Source: Muricea muricata
Lineage: Eukaryota > Cnidaria > Anthozoa > Malacalcyonacea > Plexauridae
NCBI GenBank assembly: GCA_963855995.1
Contig: OY979717.1
Span: 67,176,355 to 67,240,354 of the forward strand
Direction: 5' to 3'
DNA length: 64,000 bases
In this document: positions 57,081-64,000 of the stretch, piece by piece
Layout: each line of letters starts with the position of its first letter
Numbering within the stretch: position 1 is the stretch's first letter
Position numbers and translations under genes: made by a program
Notes under the pieces: generated by a model
Databases searched by the model: none
Seen by the model: the letters and a program-made list of their open reading frames with translations, nothing else
What the model was told of the DNA's origin: nothing

Positions 57081-57782
57081 AACACCGCGGAAAAACGTCT
57101 GCGCATGCGCAAGTACTTGAAAATATTGTGGGGAATTTAAATCCCGTTTCCTGAAGCAAAATCATTCCTTTTAATTGCTGAAGATACGTGAAACAAACAA
57201 AACAACATTAGGACGAGTAGTTTGGCAATTAATAAGCAGTTTTCTAAGGTTAAGAACACAAAATTTAATTTAAAAATTGACGTTTGAGTCCGAGAGGCAT
57301 GCGAGTACTTCTTGAAAAATTCTCGAACACCGGATTAAAACACAAGAGTTTTGCAAACTGTGAAAGAGTTTTGCATTTGCATATGCTTAAGTTGTATAGC
57401 AGGTCATTACCTTTAAATACAGTCAACGCAAAATTTTTTCATTCTACGCAAAAAAAGTTATTGGCAAAAATGTGGATAAAATTACCCGATGGAAAATTTT
57501 CTTGTTCATTCGGTCGAGTAGCTTTCGTAAACAATAAATTTTTCATTACTCACCTTTGGCCTGCATCTAAAATAATATTATTTTCTAGGCATGTAAACTA
57601 CAATTATTTCTTGTTTTTAAGTTTATACGTTCGTTGGTTATTTAATAATTTTACTCCAAAGGCACGTATGTGAGGTACTTCTTTTCACCGCCATATTGCG
57701 AAACAAACAAGCTCGGAACACCCGATTCACCAAGCCAATCTCAGTAAAATTGACGCATGCGCAGACGTTTTTCCGCGGTGTT
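57081..57782. mobile_element. MULE-type MITE, 702 bp, in the TTAA element
   Basis: Ends AACACCGCGGAAAAACGTCT and inverted partner, each continuing to GCGCATGCG, flanked by the exact 9 bp repeat GAGTTTAGG (57072-57080 and 57783-57791). A 9 bp duplication indicates the Mutator group. An open frame inside (57284-57673) has no recognisable domain and is not called. Confidence 0.9.
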
Positions 57783-57791
57783 GAGTTTAGG

Positions 57792-58146
57792 ACTGTTTTT
57801 CTCGTTTTTCCTTCGGTGAATTTTTTTTTAATTTTGCACATTTTCTCGGTATAACAAGCAGTAAAACATATCAAAATTTCAAAAAATTCTATAAGATGGA
57901 ATTGTTGTACTAGTTATTCGTGAATATCTCAGAACCTGCCTTTACAATTCGTCTCAAAATTTATCATGTTATTCCTTTATCAACCAAAAGTCATCAGAAA
58001 AAAAATTAGAAAAATTCACCAAAGGAAAATTAATAAACGATGTAAAGATCATAAAAAATATGACATGTTCATAACGCCATATTGCCAGAAATAGTAGACC
58101 TTCAAACAATACGTGAACTGAAACATTATAACTGTAGGGAGCCACC
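57792..58146. other. Right end of the TTAA element, no gene seen
   Basis: A/T-rich, non-coding, ending in AACTGTAGGGAGCCACC, the right inverted repeat. Confidence 0.5.
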
Positions 58147-58150
58147 TTAA

Positions 58151-60387
58151 GCGGTTTCGATGCGGACGCATGATTAAACCCCCACAGCTGAAAAGACGTT
58201 CCACAGCTGCACTTGGTGTTTAACTTCAAAGCCATTTTCTTTAATGGTGCAGTGCATTGTCCATTGTAAACTGTAGCATCCACAATGTCTGAGGCCAAAT
58301 AAGTATCCAAGGGCGATGCAGTTCTCTTCTTCTTCGATTTGAAAAAATCAACATCGTCATCATTCTCGCTTTCGTCCAAAGCTTCTTGATCAGCGGCAAC
58401 GACAAGACAAGATGCGATCTTATGTATTCAAATCCTTGACATCGAAAAATAACATATATAAATATAATTGACTTGGAGTGGTTCTAAAATTAGTTTAATA
58501 AGAAATGCGCTACCTAATTCAAGAAGCTCCTTGTCATCTGTCCATGTGTCCTTGATTGAAGGAATGAGAATTGCCGCAGCAATTGCTGCAGAATCTTTAA
58601 GCACTGTAGAAAACCTTGTGGATATTGCATCAAGGATTGCATTGACAAGCGGAAGGCAGACGCTGTTATTTTCTGTAAGTTTGGTCTTCTGTTTTTCCAA
58701 CCGTCTCCTGACCTCTTTCAGCGTTGGCACTAAAAACCCAAATTTAGCATTTTTGTCGCCTTGAAGAATATCCAATGCTTTTGCCACATGCTTCATAATT
58801 TGCTTGTATGTCTCAAGAAACTCACATTCATTATCCTTGAAACTAAACAAGTTAAAAATAGTATTAGAACATAAATATCTGTGAGAATGTGCCTCAAATA
58901 ATTTAGTCGGTAAATATACTTATCCGGTCTTAGACGATAAATACAAGCTAGTTAAATACATCTATGAATAGGAAAATAGTTAATAGCCCTTACTGTGGCA
59001 GTTCTGAACTGTGGCAGATGTTACTGATTGCTGAGTTCCCTTTTTCGCGGCGAATTCCATTTAATCGAGCAACCGAGTCAAAAACCGAATTCCATCGAGT
59101 AGCACATGGTCGCACAATTTGAAGACCGGCTTCCTTGGCGGCAATCTCGTTTGCTCGTGTTGTTCGGCCGAACTTGTTCCACAATGCTTGGCATTTAGCA
59201 AATGTTGAACGACTCAGTTTTTTGTATACAGAATCCAACTCTGCACGATCTGCATCAGTAGTGGCAATGAAGTTAAGTGTGTGTGCAGCACATCTATAGT
59301 GAGGTGGGAGTTCGGGTTCGTCGATTAGATTCAGGTCCGTTGTCCATAGCATCGCTCACTGATACGTTTTCTTGATATTCTCCATTTTCATCTGCCGAAG
59401 GACTGAACACCGAAAAGGCTTTTGCAAAATTTGACCCATTGTCTGTTGTACCAACGACTATTTCAGTTATTTCAAATTGATCATGGACCTTACAGATTTC
59501 TTTACCTAATAACAGATAATCATGCTTACCAGTAAGACGACGACAGGCCAGAGCAGCCGATTCGCGTTTCATGCTTTCCTTATTAAGCCAATAAGCAGTG
59601 ACTTCAAGGAAAGATCGATGTTGGGCTGTCCAGCAATCATTAGTTGTGGCCACCCAATCAACTTGCTGCATGGCAGTCACAACGGAAGCCATCACATCGC
59701 CTTTGATTTTCAGTTACCATGTATCGGGAAGGCATTACTACTGCAGGGTTGAGGTAAACAAAAGTTCCTTGAAACTAGATTGCTCCACAATAGACAAAGG
59801 CGATAGAGTTTCGATCACAAACTTCAAAACTACACTCTCGAAATGTTCTTGGTTAACTTTGGAACTATGTTGAGAGTTTTGCCAAGATAATCTTGTTTCA
59901 TCCTGTCACCCACCGAGGTATCACCAACGCTTCTCTTGAACTGTCGCACGTTTGTCAGCTCGTTAAACTTTTTCAGGCTGAATGGGTGAACATTCTGTCA
60001 TATAATTTATATGCAACATAGTTAGTTAAGATATATTTAAACTATTTTTAAAAAATGTTTATTTTTATTTTTAAAAAATTCTTATTTTTAAAAGAAGTTA
60101 AGATACATCATTGGTATTTGATTACTTTTTATCCCTCACCTTCACACGTTTACGAAGATTTGAATGCGATATCTTGTATGGTCGAGAATGCCTTTTTTGA
60201 TGGTGGGCACAAATTGCATTTGAAAAGTAAGTTTTTTGTCAGAAGATCGAGACGAAAAAGTAAACATTTCCTCAAGTCGTGGCCACGGATTAGTATCAGA
60301 GTTTTCTGCCACTGCCCGTGTGGCTGTGCCATTATCACTGCCATTGCCGGTTTCACTTTCCGCATCAACGATCTGAATTTCATCCAT
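58151..60387 (-). pseudogene. hAT transposase, BED finger to start of dimerisation domain
   Basis: Start ATG 60387 (MDEIQIVDAESETG). A BED zinc finger (CNLCPPSKKAF, then SNLRKRVK) ends at a GT donor near 60140; the next exon begins after an AG near 60000 (VHPFSLKKFNELT). Core landmarks: VATTNDCWTAQHRSF, RESAALACRRLTGKH and TTDNGSNFAKAF (59695-59294), then PPHYRCAAHTLN, STFAKCQALWNK and PCATRWNSVFDS (59352-58990). Next come ALDILQGDKNAKFGFLVPTL and the helical region to 58500. The dimerisation signature VERLFSCGG runs to HRNRL at 58150. Several shifts separate the pieces. The domain set is complete apart from the interruption. Confidence 0.88.
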
Positions 60388-60399
60388 GTTTAATAAAAC

Positions 60400-60771
60400 A
60401 TCATCGTTGTCCTACAAGCTGGTCAGCGAGTTAGGCGACATAATATTGCCATTACATGAAGTAAATCATAATATGCGATTTCGCAATATCAATGCTGGTC
60501 ACCAACATTGCAGCACTCTTTGAAATAAAATATTAAAATCTTTAATATTTTTTAAACTATTTTACTATTACGCTCAGTTTTTTTCAAAATGTAATAAAAC
60601 ACAAAAAAGTGACGCAATTTTTTTTCTAAATAGCACTCGTTACCTTCAAATCTTAATTAATTACGTTACAAATTACTTTTGCATAAAAAGTAATTAATTA
60701 CAGAAAAATTACCCAAAAAGTAATTAGCAATTTGTTACGCGTTACTTTAATAACGAGTATTTACATCACTG
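60400..60771. other. hAT right subterminal region
   Basis: Contains many TAATTAATTAC and TTACAAATTAC words mirrored at 50640-50780. These may be transposase binding sites by analogy with other hAT elements. Confidence 0.55.
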
Positions 60772-60971
60772 AAAAACTATTATCGTGGACTGCCCTTTAT
60801 ATAGAAAGCCTCCATAATTCAGCAATCACGTGACTTAGCGAATGTAAACATTGAGGACATGCTTCCAGTATTCCACTTGAAAAATTCATTACTTCAGGAA
60901 CATGAAAGCGCCTACTAACGTTTATTGTTACACGAATTTGTATTCGAACTAATATCGTGAGTCGCAGTGTA

Positions 60972-61216
60972 TATTCATTTCTTTTATTTTATCCTCATGG
61001 ATTATAAATGAATTTCACAAGAGGACTTATAAAATATGAATGAAGTTAATTGTCCTATTTAAGAATCATGATAATTATTAGAAATATGTATTAATGTATA
61101 GGCTTTTTAGAACTTTTTGGGCGCACTTCGCGTTTGAATAGTGCGTGCGTTCACCAAAATACACATGAAATAGTTTTTTTCATTTCATGCAGATCTAGGC
61201 ATGCCACAGTGAGAAT
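60972..61216. other. No gene seen
   Basis: Between the Tc1-like element and the next hAT gene. It may contain that gene's promoter and its left TIR, which I could not place. Confidence 0.35.
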
Positions 61217-63609
<2,393 letters not shown>

Positions 63610-64000
63610 CTCGTTCTAGTGTATATTAAATTATATTAATCTTAAAGGTAGCTCGTCAGTAACTCGTTGGTAACTCGTCAGTAACTCGTTGGTAAGACAT
63701 TGTTCCCTCGTTGGGAATTTTTGTTCATCTGCTTGAGAATAAGTTACAAGATATTGACGCCTTCCTTTACTCGGGTTTTGCAACTCTCTTCAAGACATTG
63801 TTGAACATTTACTTCGCCTCAGTAGAAATATTTTTGAAACGCGCGCCAATGCTAGCATGCGCAATACTTCATGTAAGCATGGAAAGCCTTTATCAAAAGA
63901 ATAAATTTGCATAAATTAAAAATAACAACAAACATATCGCAAGCTTTGCAAAAACAGTTATATCTTTGTTGATAATGTGAGAATTCTCGAGTATTCTAAG
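63610..64000. other. No gene seen; short GGTAACTCGTCAGTAACTCG repeat
   Basis: At 63647-63696 the word AACTCGT(C/T)(A/G)GT recurs four times. The rest is A/T-rich and may still belong to the ZMYM1-like element, with possible broken coding at 63711-63914. Confidence 0.45.

Larger units (their letters stand above)
50904..58146. mobile_element. 7.2 kb TTAA-flanked element, no transposase recognised
   Basis: Ends GGTGGCTCCCTACAGTT (17 bp identical, inverted) with TTAA on both sides (50900-50903 and 58147-58150). TTAA is typical of piggyBac and Kolobok elements. Removing the element restores the hAT frame exactly. Inside are a small spliced gene (53034-52501), a MULE-type MITE (57081-57782), four TGACGTCA octamers and several inverted repeats. 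I find no DDE transposase, so it is either non-autonomous or has a transposase too diverged to recognise. Confidence 0.85.
50616..60771 (-). mobile_element. hAT transposon inserted in the Tc1-like element
   Basis: Ends CAGTGTTGTGAAAATTACC (left) and CAGTGATGTAAATACTCG (right, inverted), with the exact 8 bp repeat AAAAACTA at 50608-50615 and 60772-60779. Both subterminal regions are rich in TAATTAATTAC words. The transposase gene is on the minus strand (60387-58151, continued at 50903-50838) and is split by a TTAA-flanked element. Confidence 0.93.
49220..60969 (-). mobile_element. Tc1-like transposon (DD37E), split by a hAT element
   Basis: Ends CACTGCGACACACGATATTA (left) and its inverted partner with one change (right), with TA on both sides (49218-49219 and 60970-60971). 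Without the inserted hAT and one target copy it is about 1.59 kb, the usual Tc1 size. The transposase lies on the minus strand at 50603-49575, and 60772-60969 is the separated 5' end of the element. Confidence 0.88.

Noticed and set aside
57284..57673. 129-codon open frame
   Set aside because: Lies inside a MULE-type MITE, has no recognisable domain, and low-complexity composition.

Overview
This window looks like invertebrate metazoan nuclear DNA, most likely cnidarian. It is AT-rich, has spliceosomal introns, holds long (TA)n tracts, and contains only transposable elements that I can recognise. I see no host gene, rRNA, tRNA or CRISPR array. The taxon is an inference from the element mix (Penelope-like elements with hammerhead ribozymes, Helitron, pogo/Tigger, several hAT, Tc1, MULE and Harbinger types, Ty3/Gypsy, CR1/L2-like LINEs). 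Most coding copies carry a few frameshifts or stops, so they are recent but dead.

Layout. 0.3-2.1 kb: eroded LINE. 2.30-5.12 kb: TIR transposon with ~255 bp inverted repeats, a cysteine-rich gene and a nested Harbinger-type MITE. 5.17-9.73 kb: pogo/Tigger element encoding a DDD transposase with a C-terminal PHD finger and a second, spliced HIRAN-like gene. 10.4-22.2 kb: one Helitron gene on the minus strand, split by a TTAA-flanked MITE and by a 5.3 kb Gypsy element, which itself holds a 0.69 kb TIR element. 22.5-26 kb: LINE fragments, an anonymous stretch and a 203 bp hAT MITE. 26.5-28 kb and 28.0-35.5 kb: two Penelope-like elements (PLEs), each an inverted pair of arms with hammerhead motifs at both outer edges and (TA)n next to them. 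The second is split by an L2-like LINE (itself split by another LINE) and by a second 203 bp hAT MITE.

36.3-37.1 kb: long foldback element. 37.5-47.0 kb: a third PLE, split by a 6.8 kb TIR transposon encoding a Cys-rich transposase-like protein and a convergent RecQ-like helicase. The helicase gene is split by a non-autonomous MULE-type element holding a palindromic MITE and a LINE. 47.1-49.0 kb: a small TIR element and a fourth PLE. 49.2-61.0 kb: a four-level nest. A Tc1-like element (DD37E) contains a hAT element, which contains a 7.2 kb TTAA-flanked element, which contains a MULE-type MITE; target duplications are visible at every level. The TTAA element holds the only apparently intact gene of the window, a two-exon gene for a 162-residue protein that I do not recognise. 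61.2-64 kb: a degenerate ZMYM1-like hAT transposase gene.

There is no operon or pathway here; the genes belong to separate mobile elements. The main value is the insertion record, in which host reading frames often continue in frame across an inserted element, and the accessory genes carried by the DNA transposons.
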